From positions 1-64,000 of the forward strand of contig JAWPHD010010373.1 of the NCBI GenBank assembly GCA_037043455.1: a stretch of DNA of 64,000 nucleotides, given 5' to 3'. Positions within the stretch are counted from its first letter, which is position 1. The number at the start of each line of letters is the position of its first letter. This stretch comes from Cyrtodaria siliqua. Taxonomy: Eukaryota > Mollusca > Bivalvia > Adapedonta > Hiatellidae. The translations under genes and the position numbers were made by a program. This document shows, piece by piece, positions 1-11,880 of this stretch. The notes under the pieces were generated by a model, which was given only the letters and a program-made list of their open reading frames with translations, was not told the DNA's origin and made no database searches.

Positions 1-647
1 ACCAAATCTAAAAATAGATTTTTAAAAAACAAGTTTGTAGCGACTACTTCCTGAAAACTCTAAGTGATATTGATATGGGACTTTTTCTTAAATGATCAGC
101 ATGACATGATGTTGGTCCTTGTTGAAAATCGTTTTGATTCGACGTTAACAGGACATGGCTGCCAGCGGCCATCTTTGTTTACATAAAGAGTTATTTAGTA
201 AAAACTTGTAGCGACTACTCCTCTGAAACTTCTCGACGGATTTCCATGAAACTTCACAGGAATGTTGCTCTTGATGTCAAAATGATCCTAGCAACATTTC
301 AGGTTGGTTGGAAATTCAAGATGGCCACCACAGCTAAAAATAGATTTTCAAAAAACAAGTTTGTAGCGAGTACTTCTTGAAAACTGTAAGTGATATTGAT
401 ATGCGTCTTTCCCTAAAATGTTCAGTATGACATGATGTTGATCCTTGTCGAAAATTATTTTGATTCGATGTTAAACATGGCTGCCGGCTCAAGTCATCTT
501 TGTACACTTTACAAGAGTTGTATAGTAAAAAGTTGTAGCGACTACTCCTCTGAAACTACTTGACAGATTTTCATGAAACTTCACAGGAATGCTGATCTAG
601 CTATCAAAACCTATCAGTAGAGCTTCAAGGTCATTGACCTCTTGTTC
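1..647 (+). repeat. Dispersed tandem repeat, ~326-bp unit, about two units
   Basis: The phrase TTGTAGCGACTACT recurs near 32, 207, 357 and 534. This gives a ~326-bp unit made of two related halves, each followed by a GAAACTTCACAGGAATG-type stretch. The array is cut by the window start. A second copy with the same spacing lies at 33058-33690. No reading frame persists. I regard it as a non-coding dispersed repeat of unknown class. Confidence 0.8.
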
Positions 648-775
648 CTGGATTTCTGTGAAACTAGGCAGGAATGATCAGTACCAAACCAAGTTGCACA
701 TGTTGTTGTCGTGTTCCCCAGCAAAGACTCCATATAGCAAGTAGAGCGATACAGGCCCTCTTGGGCCTCTTGTTG
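648..775 (+). repeat. Fragment of the 'CTGAACCYCT' dispersed repeat family, 3' end
   Basis: It contains GGAATGATCAGTACCAAACC and a TGTTGTCGTGTTCC stretch matching units at 8500-8990 and 23330-23870. It ends in CCTCTTGGGCCTCTTGT. It directly abuts the preceding tandem repeat, so the two form a composite. Confidence 0.6.
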
Positions 776-1258
776 TATACTTGGTTTGTGCGGTTAGGGA
801 CACATCTCTATGGTGCAAGCAAGCATGCTTTTCTTTCGAGAAAAGAGATTCAGGTTCACGTCCTGGTGGAGATCCTAGCGCGCATACTGAGCTGTACATA
901 CATTTTTTTTATATAAATGAAATAATTGAACATCAGCAAAACTGTCCAATGTTGTGTTTTGCTTGTAAACATGGGAGGACAAACATTTCTAAAATAGCTA
1001 TAACTTACATGTACATATTAAATAAGTCAATAAAACTGAATTATCTCACTTGTTTTTTTTTTGAAGAAATATAGGTGTTGTTTTTCCAACAGGCAGCGGT
1101 GATGGCAGTGTCAACATTTAAGTTTTGCGTTTAGGACACTTTCACACAAACAGTGTGCACTGCTGGTTAAGGGCCAGTTTCCATCCAAGCCCAGTTTTAG
1201 TCATTCTCATTTAAAAACAGTTTTTACACTGCAAATTACTTACACAATGCTATTTATT
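776..1258. other. Unassigned AT-rich interval
   Basis: Only short overlapping frames are present, with no recognisable motif or splice-bounded exon. I see no supported feature here. Confidence 0.5.
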
Positions 1259-1665
1259 ATACCCCCACAAACGAAGTACGAAGTTTGGGGGGGTATATAG
1301 GAGTGAGCTTGTCGGTCCATCGGTCAGTCTGTTGGTTTCCGGACGATAACTCATGAAAGGGTTGATGGATTTAAATAATATTTGGTACACGGGTATAACA
1401 CCATAAAATACAAGTCAAGTTTGACTTTGGTTACAAACAACCAATTTTTGACGGAGTTATGGCCCCTTTTCAACTTAGAATTTGCCCAAAAAACGGTGTC
1501 CGGCCAATAACCCATGAAAGGGTAGATGGATTTAAATAATTTTTGGTACACAGGTTTAAGACCATAGAATACAGGTCAAGTTCGACTCTGGTTACAAACC
1601 ACCAATTTCTGACGCAGTTATGGTCCCTTTTCAACTTAGAATTTGCCAAAAAAATGCTACAGTCA
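1259..1665 (+). repeat. Hairpin-headed dispersed repeat with tandem body
   Basis: It opens with a hairpin at 1259-1296: TACCCCC pairs with GGGGGTA around an ACGAAGTACGAAG core. Two ~155-bp tandem units follow (about 1343-1496 and 1501-1655), each containing AACTCATGAAAGGGT-like and TTTCAACTTAGAATTTGCC words. The design of C-rich hairpin head followed by tandem body recurs at 2678 and 50756. Confidence 0.7.
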
Positions 1666-1832
1666 ACTCTGAGGAACCTGTATTTGGGTTTGTATTAAAT
1701 TTAAACAATTTATAATGCATCCTCTTCATGACCATGTCTCTTTTTATTACACTTATACATTTTTGACTTGAACGCTGTAACATGCACATTTTTGTTAGTC
1801 TTTTTCCCTGATCACTAACAATATTGAAAACT

Positions 1833-1855
1833 CTCTTCTCCTCTCCTCTCCTCTC

Positions 1856-1891
<36 letters not shown>
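1833..1891 (+). repeat. CT-rich microsatellite
   Basis: A CTCTC-type tract is followed by about 15 TC dinucleotides (1860-1891). Simple low-complexity DNA. Confidence 0.95.
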
Positions 1892-1892
<1 letters not shown>

Positions 1893-2677
1893 ATTATTTT
1901 TTTTCCCTGTTTATTTCATATTTTGTAGTTAAAATAATTTGTTTGCCATTGTCTAAATTGTATGAATATTTTGTAGCGGGTGGGCCGGATTTCTGATGTT
2001 GTAATAACTTGTGGCCCGACCCCATTTCCATGTACATTTATTGGAAATAAATATGTGACAAGGCGGTATTGTGGGGGTATTAATCACTTTCAGTGATAAT
2101 TCTAGTTGACAGTTGTTTAGCACTGAAGATTGTAAACAGAAGAAACAACCAAAATGTAAATACATGTAAGCGTTACAAAAATGAAAGGGCTTTCTCCGAA
2201 AAGTATGCTTACTTCCTTATATGGCGTTGGGGATGCACGCGCATACTGCCGCATACCCGGTCATAAATTAAAAAAATTAAAATTGTTATAAGGTCATATT
2301 TTTATCACACAGCGGACGCAGTTAAAATATGCCGTGACAATATATTTTAACCAAAGAGAGGCAACTGTTTGATTTATAAAGAGTTACCCACTGTTATAGT
2401 GTAAATTGACGTTGTGAAAAATATTAAATTGACGTTACCAGGTGCATTGTTTTGTTATAACGATCGTGGTGTATGGTGGAACAATGCAAACATACAATTT
2501 TGTTCAATGAAATTGTTCAATAGACTTGCAAATATGTTTTTAATTCATAAAATGTTACTGACCTAGTTGGATCTATCACTCGATACGATAACAAACATGA
2601 CGGAAACTGGGCATGTAAACAAAATGATTTCTCAGTTTTCGTCTATTTATACAAAGAACACGTGCCACTTAGATAAT
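1892..2677. other. Unassigned AT-rich interval
   Basis: No repeat shared with the rest of the window and no convincing frame was seen. Confidence 0.5.
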
Positions 2678-3075
2678 TAGTCCCCCACCGGTCCTGTGGG
2701 GGACTATAGGTTTGCACCTTGTCCGTCCTCCGAAATGCTGTCCGGGCCATATTTTTAATACTATAAGACTTTGAGATACCAAACTTGGTATGTGGATACA
2801 TCTTGAGATAGTGGTTTGTCGCGTACTAAAATAAGGTCACTGTGACCTCTGTCATAGAAAATTCTTGTCCGGACCGTTTTTGCAATACAATAACTCTTAG
2901 AGATACCAAACTTGGTATGTCAATACATCTTGAGATAGCAGTGTGTCATGTACCAAAATAAGGTCATTGTGACCTTGACCTTGATCTTTGACCTTCATCA
3001 TAGAAAATGTCAGGAAAATATTTGTCTGGGCCGGTGGGGGACTATAGATTGCCCTGCAATTCTTGATGCTCTTGT
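2678..3075 (+). repeat. Hairpin-headed repeat with matching inverted 3' end
   Basis: The left end (2678-2707) is a hairpin, TAGTCCCCCAC against GTGGGGGACTA. The right end at 3031-3045 repeats CCGGTGGGGGACTA, inverted to the left end. Between them are two ~150-bp units with AGATACCAAACTTGGTATGT and AGGTCA/TGACCT words (for example 2940-3000). Non-coding. Confidence 0.7.
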
Positions 3076-3156
3076 TTATATAAAACCAAATAGTTTGGTG
3101 TCAAATTTCCAGGAAGAGGTACCCTAATAGAAAGCAGAGTAAAAGATTAAACATAT

Positions 3157-4362
3157 ATAAATATTGCATCCCAAGTAAGGGTGATGTGTATATTGTCAAC
3201 CTGAGGAAAACAATGTCAACCGAGTTGAAGCCGAGGTTGACATTATGTTTCCGAAGGTTGACAATATGCAGGGTTAGACACTGACATGTTATGACTACTA
3301 GCCTACAGGGCTAGTGCCTTCTTATTTTGAATAGCCCTTCTTAAAACCAACTAGTCCTCCTTTTACTCTTTTGCGGCAAAATAAAAAGATACCAAAATAT
3401 AATGCCTTGTTAGCTCCATGCCTTGGCTTTGGAGCTATAGACAGACATCTGACAAGTGTGTGTTCTCTCCCTGGCAAAGGCATGTTTGAGGGGAAACTTC
3501 ATAACCATCTCATCTATAGCTGAGGCTGCATTTCCTATATGACTGTACTGCTGGTAAATATTGCAAGACAACAGCTTTGTGACTAAGTCTTAGTCAATCC
3601 ATGCATAGGCCACGGCCATAATATACCCTTCTTTGCAGCAGCCTGTATAAGGCCCTTTCCCCACCCAATTTATTTTAAAGTCATGCAGACTGGGAAATTA
3701 CATTCGCCGTTTATGGAATTATTTTCCAATTAAAGGCAAAAGGCCCCTTCCCAAAAACTGGGAAAAAGGCTCTGTAGGCACTGTGAAAGTGACACGATGG
3801 CTAAAAAACACATCATTTGAATCATGCTGTTTTTTGCTGATGACGCTTTTCCTTTTTCATTTGTTTCGATGGAGACTGAGTTCCGTATTTAAATATCACC
3901 ACATTTTTGGTTTACAATGTGAAGGTCACACTCACCATGTCAATAAAATGCTTAGAAATTAATATAGTGATAGAAATGCTAGCGTCTCTACAAAAACAAT
4001 GTGGAGACCTGTTATTTTTCAGCATTTTGCGCCATCAAAAAAAAGACCAATCAGTGTTCAGTAATCTGACACACCTACACATTGGCTAGTGCTTGTCTTG
4101 GTCTATCGTACCCTACATTACTCCATATTGAAGAGTTTGAATAGCGAAAAATTGAAACAATTGACAATTTTCGACATCATGATCATATAAGATCATTTAA
4201 AATTGACATTTAAATAATAAAAACAACTAGCCCGTCGGGCTTGTCAATTGTGAGTTTTTACTAGTCCTTCTCGAAAGTGACTAGTCTCGGCTATCGGGCT
4301 AGCGTTAGTGTCGAACCTGATATGCACTGTCACCCTCACTGGGATGCAATATTTATTATTAT
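3157..4362. mobile_element. Foldback/MITE-like element with ~160-bp imperfect inverted ends
   Basis: The left end (ATAAATATTGCATCCC near 3160) is the inverse of the right end (GGGATGCAATATTTAT near 4343). Homology continues inward with CAGGGTTAGACACTGAC-like and ACTAGCC...GGGCTAGT segments (3270-3330 against 4225-4315). No transposase frame is visible in the ~900-bp interior. It is probably a non-autonomous foldback element. Confidence 0.6.
3190..3267. repeat. Hairpin nested in the left arm of the foldback element
   Basis: Arms 3190-3221 and 3235-3267 pair over about 32 bp (ATTGTCAACC against GGTTGACAAT at the tips) around a 13-base loop. The segment is absent from the right arm, so it looks like a secondary insertion. 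Confidence 0.7.
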
Positions 4363-4693
4363 ACCGAGAAAAAAAAATGTTTCGAAAATTTAAATATATA
4401 AGGGAAAATAAATCCCGATAAAAAACGTTTTTGTTTTTTAAAATTTATATGTGTATACCAGTTTTGATTTAAAGTAACAAAAAACAAGATTAATATCTTT
4501 TACTCTTTTTCAAACATTATATCGACTTGTTAACAATATAAGCAACATATTTTACCATCGTCTTACGACTGACAAATTAACTTCAACTGTATTTTAATAA
4601 ATGTCCACTGCAAAGCGTGTCCGACTTCGAGTGTAATCATAGTGAAGAATTTGTTCAGGGAATTTTGTTACCCATATATTTTCGTACCATTAA

Positions 4694-5456
4694 AAACAGT
4701 CTATTAAATCATTTTAGAATTCTTTTATTTTTAGAATTGTGTGTTTTCTGGGTTTCAAGAACCTCATTAGATCTACTCAATGTCCAGTAAAACTCAGTTT
4801 GTTCTGAGAATGTAATGAGCTTTAAAGTAACCGGTTTCATTGGTCCAGTTTTTATCACTGAACCAATCAGAATGCTTCATTCATATTTTGATTTGAGGGC
4901 TGGCGTGGCGCAGTCTGTAGCGCGGCGGATTTGTAACCGGAGGCCCCAGGTTCAATCCTTCGTGGTGCCACTGAGTTCCGTCGGTGTGTTCTTGGGCAAG
5001 ACACTTTCCCTTAGCCTCGTCCGTCGGATGGGTACGTAAACCGGGCGGTCCCGTGTATCGGTCTATCCTCCGATCACGTTAAAGAACCATAGGAATCTAT
5101 TCGATAATAAGAGTAGGGCATGTTCCCGGATTCCTATGTATCCTTCCCCTCTCTCTGGGGTGGCTCTAAATAACCTATACTGTGTTGAAGAGCCGTTAAA
5201 CAACATTCAACAACATTCATATTTTGATTTGGTTGTTTCTATCATGACATCATTTTCTGGTATTATGACATCACACCCTGGTATTATGACATCACGTCAT
5301 GCTATTATGATGCAACTCAGTGTGTTCTCAGAACTGAATGAGCCTTTAATTGCTGTGACAGATTAAGTATTGAGTAATAAGTTTCTTGAAACCAAGAATC
5401 ACAAAATTCTAAGAATAAAATAATTCAAAAATGATTTAATAGACTGTTAGCAAATC
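4694..5456. repeat. Inverted repeat (~120-bp arms) split by a SINE
   Basis: AACAGTCTATTAAATCATTT at 4694 is inverted at about 5437-5456. Similarity continues through TTTCAAGAA (4754 and about 5388). With the SINE removed, the arms enclose about 300 bp. A MITE-like structure with no coding capacity. Confidence 0.6.
4896..5213 (+). mobile_element. tRNA-derived SINE, full length, with 18-bp target-site duplication
   Basis: A tRNA-like head carries a pol III A-box-like word (TGGCGCAGTCTG, 4906-4917) and a B-box-like word (GGTTCAATCC, 4949-4958). A core follows with TTCTTGGGCAAGACACTTTC, and the 3' end reads GAGCCGTTAAACAACATTCAA. The insert is flanked by a perfect 18-bp duplication, CATTCATATTTTGATTTG, at 4878-4895 and 5214-5231. 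That is the signature of LINE-mediated retroposition. A 5'-truncated sister copy lies at 34059-34304. Confidence 0.85.
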
Positions 5457-6429
5457 AGAAGATAAGTAAACCAAACGGTTTTAAACTTAATTTATACTTT
5501 GTTCACACAGTTTTGATATAATTATTCACTTTGAAAAAACATCAAGAGTTCTTCTGTTGTTGTTTTCCAAAAAAAAAATAATAATTTCATCACTAAGTTT
5601 TAAATTCTCAATTCAAGACAAACACACATATTATTTTTATTATATACCCACAACCTGGAAACTCATGCAGAAAAAATATTTTTTAGGCAATGTCAACAAC
5701 ACTATATTCCAGTGGGATTTACAGTGGATTCCTACTTGGGTCCCGGTGGGATTTTTGTGTGGGACCCAGTTTGCCCCAGCGTGATTTTTGGTAGAATTCA
5801 CGTTTGTCGCAGTGGGATTCCCAACTGATCCCAGCAGGAATTTAGTGCAGCCCTACTGGAAATATAACTGGCATTCTCAGTGGCTTCTACAGCAACCATC
5901 CCTTTTTGAATTGCAATTAAAGTGTGATAATATACAGTAGGTTAATCAATCTAACCTTTTGTGAGCTTTTGTAAATGGCGGTGGAAAAGTAACAACTAAG
6001 CTCTCTTTTTTAAATACCCTTAGTAAGTGGGATCAATCTAAACTTTTGTGAGCTTTTGTTTCATGAACATAGCTGTTCCTGAAGAGTTTTAACAACTTTA
6101 GCAATTTTGAAGGTGGCCGTTTTGCATGTTGTTCATGAATAATTGTGAATTTTAATAGTTCATGAAGAACAATTCACTGTAACTCACTTTACTTTTAAAA
6201 CACTTGATGGATTTCAATAATCTCTAACTCATTATCTTTGTTAAGAGATTTGCAATTCAATGATAAAAAAAAGGCTTTTGAAAAAATTAGGACATGTCAA
6301 AATGATCACAATTCCTGATAATTGACAGATTCAGTGAATTATGGTTAGAAGCTTAATTCACTGACAGATTTTCAAAACTTCCAAAATTCTCCTTTCATAG
6401 TCTTTTTCCAATCATGTCTTAGTCAATTT
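5457..6429. other. Unassigned AT-rich interval
   Basis: Around 5700-5870 a loose GTGGGATTCCC-type motif recurs several times, suggesting a decayed short tandem repeat. Nothing else is recognised. Confidence 0.4.
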
Positions 6430-6602
6430 GGAGCACTGTGGTCAAGTGGTAGAGCTTTAATTGGACCCATTATTGAAAAGTTGTGGGTTAATTTGATCCT
6501 CACCATGGCTGTACATGTGTGTGTTGTGTCCCTGAGCAAGACACCTTACTGATATTAGCATTGCTTCATACTGGTTTTACCCAGGAATACATCTAGAGTG
6601 AT
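6430..6602 (+). mobile_element. tRNA-derived SINE, second family, diverged copy
   Basis: The head GGAGCACTGTGGTCAAGTGG includes an A-box-like TGGTCAAGTGG (6439-6449). The B box is degraded. The core reads TGAGCAAGACACCTTA and the end is TTTTACCCAGGAA. A better-preserved member lies on the minus strand at 50225-50385 with the same head, core and end order. Confidence 0.7.
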
Positions 6603-8167
6603 TAAAATAAGTTCAGAGAGCTTTCGTTACAATCAATGTAAAATAATAAATTTAAATTAATCTAATGATGCACATTGTAACCAGCAGTGAAACATAACAG
6701 TGATTGGGACTCAATACATGTGTAACTAAATATATAATAAAATGTGATCTTTATTATTATACACACATTTTCATTTGTTTACATGTGGGAATGAAAATGT
6801 GTCAGACAGCATGCTTGCCATTTGTCCCTTTAATAATAATATCATTATTATATCTATAGATCTACTAATTTCCAACATAAATACATTTCCAATTTAAGTA
6901 GCAACGTCTTGGGTTTAAAGTGCCATTTTTTTATTTATAAAACATTGTTGATCTGTTTGTTACATATTTCAAGCATTGTCATGTTAAGTATGATATTTTT
7001 TTTGTTGTTGATTATTTTGAAATGAGTATGAATACAATATTTTGGCATCTCAGTGTTTATTTTTTTAAAGGGAGCATTCATTCTTTTATTATACTAATCA
7101 GAGTCTTCTCTCACCCTTTTACGATTTTGATATTTCATCTGGCTGTGTACCCCCTACAAAAAAAAAAAGAAGAAAGAAAGCTTTTAGTCAGTGAAGGCTC
7201 GGATTAAGAAGATACATGTACTACATGACCTCCACTTTTCTGTGCAGTGGATTTTTTGGCAGCATATGATATGTATGCCATTTGTGATGATAATGTAAGT
7301 TTTTTTTTATTTGGTCATGATATGAATGCCAATATTATTTCATGCACAACTTAATGCAAAAATCGAAGGGTAACGCACACTATTACGGCAGTCGTATATC
7401 CCGGAGAGCGTTTTGCAGTCGGGGCGGTATGAATTGTTGAGGAGTTGCCAAATTACACGGGTAGATAACAATCAATTAACACCGTTTAGTCACGTGATAT
7501 TGATGTCGAGATTTGATAACAAAAGTAAATATATGAAAACAAAACTATCAATTTAATACATTTATACTGTATATCGTTCAACGTTTTGCACATATTATGT
7601 TTAATAAATCTGTTTTTGAGTGATTATAGTTCATTATTTTAACATAACATATAGATTGAAATATAAATTACGCGTCAAAATGAAGACCTATCGATAATCC
7701 TCGATTTTTACTGTACGCTTGCGCTGAACGTTGTACAGTCAGTCGGAGACGTCAACTGTAACAACGTTCAAATGCTGAACTACAGTTGTACCTGAAAAAC
7801 ACATATTACAAAGCTGGCACAAATTTGAGTTAACGATTCGAGATTTGTAATTTGGGATTGTGATATACTGAAAGATCCTTAGATTTGTATTATGTGTTGC
7901 TTTTATTGCTATAGTATATACATTTTCCTACTCACTGTTATGAAATAGTTTTTCCCATTTTTGCTGTGGTTTAATATTCGATGAATTATCCCGTCTTAAT
8001 TGGTAGTCAAAAGAACACGTGTTTGTTTTGAGCCAAAGGTTTTTCAGCATCATTTATAATTGCATTAATACTTTCACTTTTAAGTTTTCTTTTCCATTTT
8101 TTCAGGTATACCTGCTATAACTGATGAATATTTTAAAACATGAGAATGTGTTTGTTATATTTAAATT
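6603..8167. other. Unassigned AT-rich interval
   Basis: No repeats shared within the window, no splice-bounded frames and no structural elements were recognised. Confidence 0.5.
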
Positions 8168-8395
8168 GTCTATTAATGCGGCCTAGTTTGTAAGAGAATA
8201 TAGCCCGGCGAGGATGTCTATTTACACTGTCCAGTTGTATTGGGATGGCAATTAGATAAGAGTGGGGTTTGGTGCACTTTAGAACCTAGTTTTAACCCCA
8301 AACACAAGCGGCCGTTTTGCCACTGACCTTTCCAAGGCGGAAACCCTATTGTCAATCATTTTATGTCTGTGATGTAGCATACTTTGCATTTTCCT
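8168..8395 (+). repeat. Fragment of the Penelope-associated upstream repeat
   Basis: It matches by eye 17610-17800 and 22265-22450, and in inverse 15350-15460. Shared words include GTTTGGTGCAC, a TTTAAACC-like step and CCACTGACC..TTCCAAGGCGG. The same family sits immediately upstream of the reverse transcriptase remains at 62256. I infer it is a terminal or leader part of that element. Confidence 0.55.
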
Positions 8396-8419
8396 TGTAC
8401 TTGTCGTTTTCTTTGTCTT

Positions 8420-8990
8420 TCCGTTGGATGTTTATGTCTCCCCACACTTTGTGAAGAGGATAAATACTGTATTGTGCTGTCTGTCGACTGTCAAAACTTT
8501 GTCCGCACTAGTTCTCCTGAACCCCTTGCTGAATTTCAATAAAACTGGAAAGGGATGATCAGTATCAATCAAGCCTAGTTACGCATATCGTCGTCGTGTT
8601 GAAGTTGAATTATTTTTGGCGGAGTCATGCCCATTTAAATGTTTTGTCGTGTTCCGATTGACTGCTCTTTTGTGGAGTTATGGCTCTTTAAAGGTTTTAA
8701 TAAACAATCCTTGTCTGGATAAGTTCTCCTGAACTCCTGAACGGATTGCAACGAAACTTGATCGATACTAAGCCTAGTTGCGCTTATCGGTGTCGTCTTC
8801 CGGATGAATGATGATTGTTATGACCCTTTAAGCGCATTAATACACAAAATGTTTCCAGACTAGTTCACCTGAACCTCTGGTCTGATTTCAACTAAACTTA
8901 GTAGAAATGATCAGTACCAAGCCTATTTGCGCATGTCGTCGTGTTCCAATCGAATAATGTTTGGCGGATGTATGGCCCACTGGGGTGAGA
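8420..8990 (+). repeat. Dispersed tandem repeat, three ~170-bp units
   Basis: TAGTTCTCCTGAACCCC-type words recur near 8510, 8725 and 8855, each followed by GATCAGTA and GCGCAT..CGTCGTGTTCC segments. It is repeated at 23260-23870 as the 5' part of the large duplication. Confidence 0.7.
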
Positions 8991-9370
8991 TATCTGTTTT
9001 TACTAAAAAACAACCTCTAATTATTCCAAGTTATATTAGCTACACTATAGACAAGTAAAAACGCCTATTGTTGATATGTATTTATGTCCATTGCAAAAGA
9101 CCTAGAAGAGTAATTCGGTTGAAGAATATCTATATTTCAAGGGTTTCAAACCCTATTTCCCTCCCGTATTTAATGAGATGATTGAGGGCATATACTACTA
9201 TATATCTAGATTCTTGACAGGGGAAATGGGCTCACTAGCCACGCATGTCAGTTATTTGCATCCAAGCCGTTCGACCAGGAGGAATATAGTTCCAGACAGA
9301 ATAGAAAATTCGTGTGTCAAGAAAACGAACAACTAACGTATCATACTGGAAAGCAAATAACTTTCCTTTT

Positions 9371-9727
9371 TCGCCCCTGTGGTTCCCGGGCAACACCAGG
9401 GCCATTATTTATCAAGGCAGAGGGGTAAAATCCCCACGAACATGTTCATTTTGTCATTTTTGCCAAGTTCATTAAATGTCTTCATCACCATCCCTGTATT
9501 GTTTCAAGCGCTACTTGAGAGGTGACGGGAAAGAATGATCGTGCTCCAGAGAAAAATGGAGTGTTTACAATAGGATTTGCAGCAACTCTGCAGTTTTGTA
9601 GGTGAGAAGGTTTTAGGCCTATTCCGCATAGTTTTATCTAAATGAAGAGGACCTGGAATGTTCATTCATGTTGGCGCCATATAACCGGTTTGTGTTGGTG
9701 CGCCGTAAAACCCCAATTCAGTACAAC
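9371..9727 (+). mobile_element. ~415-bp retroposon family, copy inside duplication 1A
   Basis: It begins CGCCCCTGTGGTTCCCGGG and ends GGCGCCATATAACC..GGTGCGCCGTAAAACCCC plus AATTCA. Three further copies lie at 24770-25127, 47129-47541 and 48161-48576, the last two with target-site duplications. No coding frame is shared. The 3' end resembles LINE tails of the GCCGTAAAAC type. Confidence 0.75.
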
Positions 9728-10130
9728 TCGTTTTTGTTTTTTTCTTCATTTTTATGATATTACAACTACTTATATAATTATAGTATTTTCCATTCATTTA
9801 CTGATATTGCATGTTGAACACGCTCGATTGGTTCTATTCCATTGGTCGATTTTTAAAAATTAGTTGATATAGGTATGGACCTTGACATAATATGAAGCAA
9901 TCCAGGACACATTATCTTTATCATGGTAAGAACAATGAGCAATGTAACTATTGTATTTGTTAATGTAGATAATTCAGAATGGAAAAAAGGTCATGAGATT
10001 AGTGAATCAACGGTCGACAACGTAGCTTTCTGTTTATTGGTGAAGTTTTTATTATCCACATGCGAATAAGATTAGGGTTGTTACTAGAATATATACTTTA
10101 GGATAAATACTTATTGTTGACTGTGTTACA

Positions 10131-10410
10131 ATGGACACTAGCGTTTGTTTAGTGCTGTGTGGCGGCTGTAAAGAGTTGCCCCGACTACACATCAGTAGTA
10201 GTATTATTTACTGGTCCTTTTGGATCATCCACCCCATCCTGTGTTGCTTTAAAGTATCGCTTAAGCCGGTGCTATGCGAGAGAGGTGTTGCATCTTATAA
10301 TTACCTCTCACGAACAGACTCAATAAAACCGAGTCTGCCACTTGTTTTCTCTTGTTTGTGTTTGTTTCTTCCAAGGGATTCCCTTTTTAGTATTTGTTGT
10401 CGTACATGTT
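10131..10410 (+). repeat. Dispersed module with CAGACTC..GAGTCTG hairpin
   Basis: It contains CACTAGCGTTTGTTTAG.GCTGTGTGGCGG, then a short hairpin (CAGACTC AATAAAACC GAGTCTG, about 10315-10337), then GTTTGTGTTTGTTTCTTCC. The module recurs at 20886-21160, 22022-22640 (minus, interrupted) and 25550-25810. Function unknown. Confidence 0.65.
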
Positions 10411-11000
10411 ACTGACACACCACAAGCATCGTCAAAAATAGTATTTTTTTTTTTTAATTCTAGATGCAAGTCTACCGTGACATATAAAGCATTTCTATGA
10501 ATAAGCCCTGCTGGAGTAATACATATTGTATTTGATATTTGGTCTGGGGATATCAGTGACAAGCAAATTACAAAACAGTCTGGTTTTATTAGAACTGGTT
10601 ACCGTGGCGAAGCATTGATGGCAGACCAATAGGTGTTTAATCAAAAATTTGACAATGCAACTTGGTATTCATAGTATAATTCCACCATTCAAAACAAACG
10701 ATTTTCGAGGCAGGAAGTTTAGGAAACGAGTCAAATAAAACCTTTACGCATTGATGTTGAACGGATCATGGAACGAGTCAATAACTTTAGAATCATATTC
10801 GTCGTGTGAGACCGATAAATTGGTTTTAAGAGAGCTAGTATGAAAGATGTGTAGAAGTAGTGTCGATTTGTCAAATATATAGTCTCCTCTTATACGCGAT
10901 GATGATTCTGGAACGTAAAATAGTAAGATGATGTATTAGTAACTTGTTGGGTAATAAGTTGGAACAGATGGTATTGTCTTGTTGATCCAATAATTGTTAG

Positions 11001-11340
11001 TTTTGATATATTGAACAAGAAAAGTTTAGCACGACGTTTTAGGGACATAGATTAAACATATGAACATTTATATATTTGTTTGAAGCTAATAGCAATGCTA
11101 GGTAAAGATGAGACTTTCCAAAAATTGTGTTGTTTTATTATTTTCTAAGCCTTAGTATCAGAATTACCTCCCATATATTAAAAACAAATTATTCCGTTAT
11201 ACAAACGTATTGCTTTGAACACATTTATTATTTGGCATGGACAATAATTGCCTATTCTGTCAAGGTATAAAAAACACCAAAATGTGATAAAAAGGAATGA
11301 TATTTAAGAAATAATTCCTTATTCATAATTCTTAATTTAT
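11001..11340. other. Start of ~1.1 kb present in duplication copy A only
   Basis: This AT-rich DNA lies between TTGTTAGTTTTGATAT and the hairpin element and has no counterpart in copy B. No coding or motif was recognised. Confidence 0.5.
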
Positions 11341-11880
11341 AATTTCTTTCGTTCGGATGCGAGTAATTAAATCAATCGTGCTAACGCACTCGTGATTTAA
11401 TTACTACGCATCCAAACTCCTAACTGTATTTTATTCACCGATAAAATACCGGTACGTATTTATTGTTTCGATTCTAACACAACAATAATCCCACTGTTTA
11501 CGCTATTGTGGGGGCACTATATATTATCTCGGTGGTCACGGTAATAAGGCTGCTTGTTACAGTGTTTACAGGCTGTTCCATTGGGCGCCCCCGTATGCAA
11601 AGTTCTGCGAGGTACAATATGTTTAAATGCACTAGTATGGTGTGCAAGGCTTGGGAGAATGGCATGTTTGTTGTTATTAACATTTCATTACAATTACTGT
11701 TGAATTTGTATTCGTGACGTATATTTACCAAGTGGCGTCATGTAACGTGGCGATTTCAACGGATGAAATATACGTGGAACAGCTGTATTTTATCGTAGAA
11801 TAGCAGACAGTTGTCTCTCTTCTTTGTGTATATGAAAGACTGTGCAGGTCGTGTTAGAATCTCAAAACAAAATCATTCCA
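11341..11880 (+). mobile_element. Hairpin-headed non-autonomous element, family H, copy 1
   Basis: A long hairpin head (arms 11351-11374 and 11393-11417, GTTCGGATGCGAG against CGCATCCAAAC, extended by TTTTATTCACCGATAAAAT) precedes a ~420-bp body. The body ends GTGGCGTCATGTAACGTGG..TTCAACGGATGAAATA..TGTGCAGGTCGTGTTAGAAT. Copies lie at 40940-41580 (minus) and 55205-55622 plus 58211-58355 (plus, split by a foldback element). No protein frame is conserved among the three. Confidence 0.75.

Larger units (their letters stand above)
8420..11000 (+). repeat. Segmental duplication 1, copy A
   Basis: It is collinear with 23240-26415 in direct orientation. Landmarks in the same order are GTTGGATGTTTATGTCTCC, GACAGGGG.AATGGGCTCAC, GGCGCCATATAACC, AGGTATGGACCTTGACATAA, TGATGTTGAACGGATCATGG and CTTGTTGATC. 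Copy B carries an extra ~185-bp arm at 23530-23723. Copy A carries ~1.1 kb (11000-12110) before similarity resumes at TATGTGAAGCAAGA. Confidence 0.85.

Noticed and set aside
1833..1891. Polypyrimidine tract as a splice acceptor
   Set aside because: The CT microsatellite is followed by TAATTATTTT with no AG-bounded open frame downstream.
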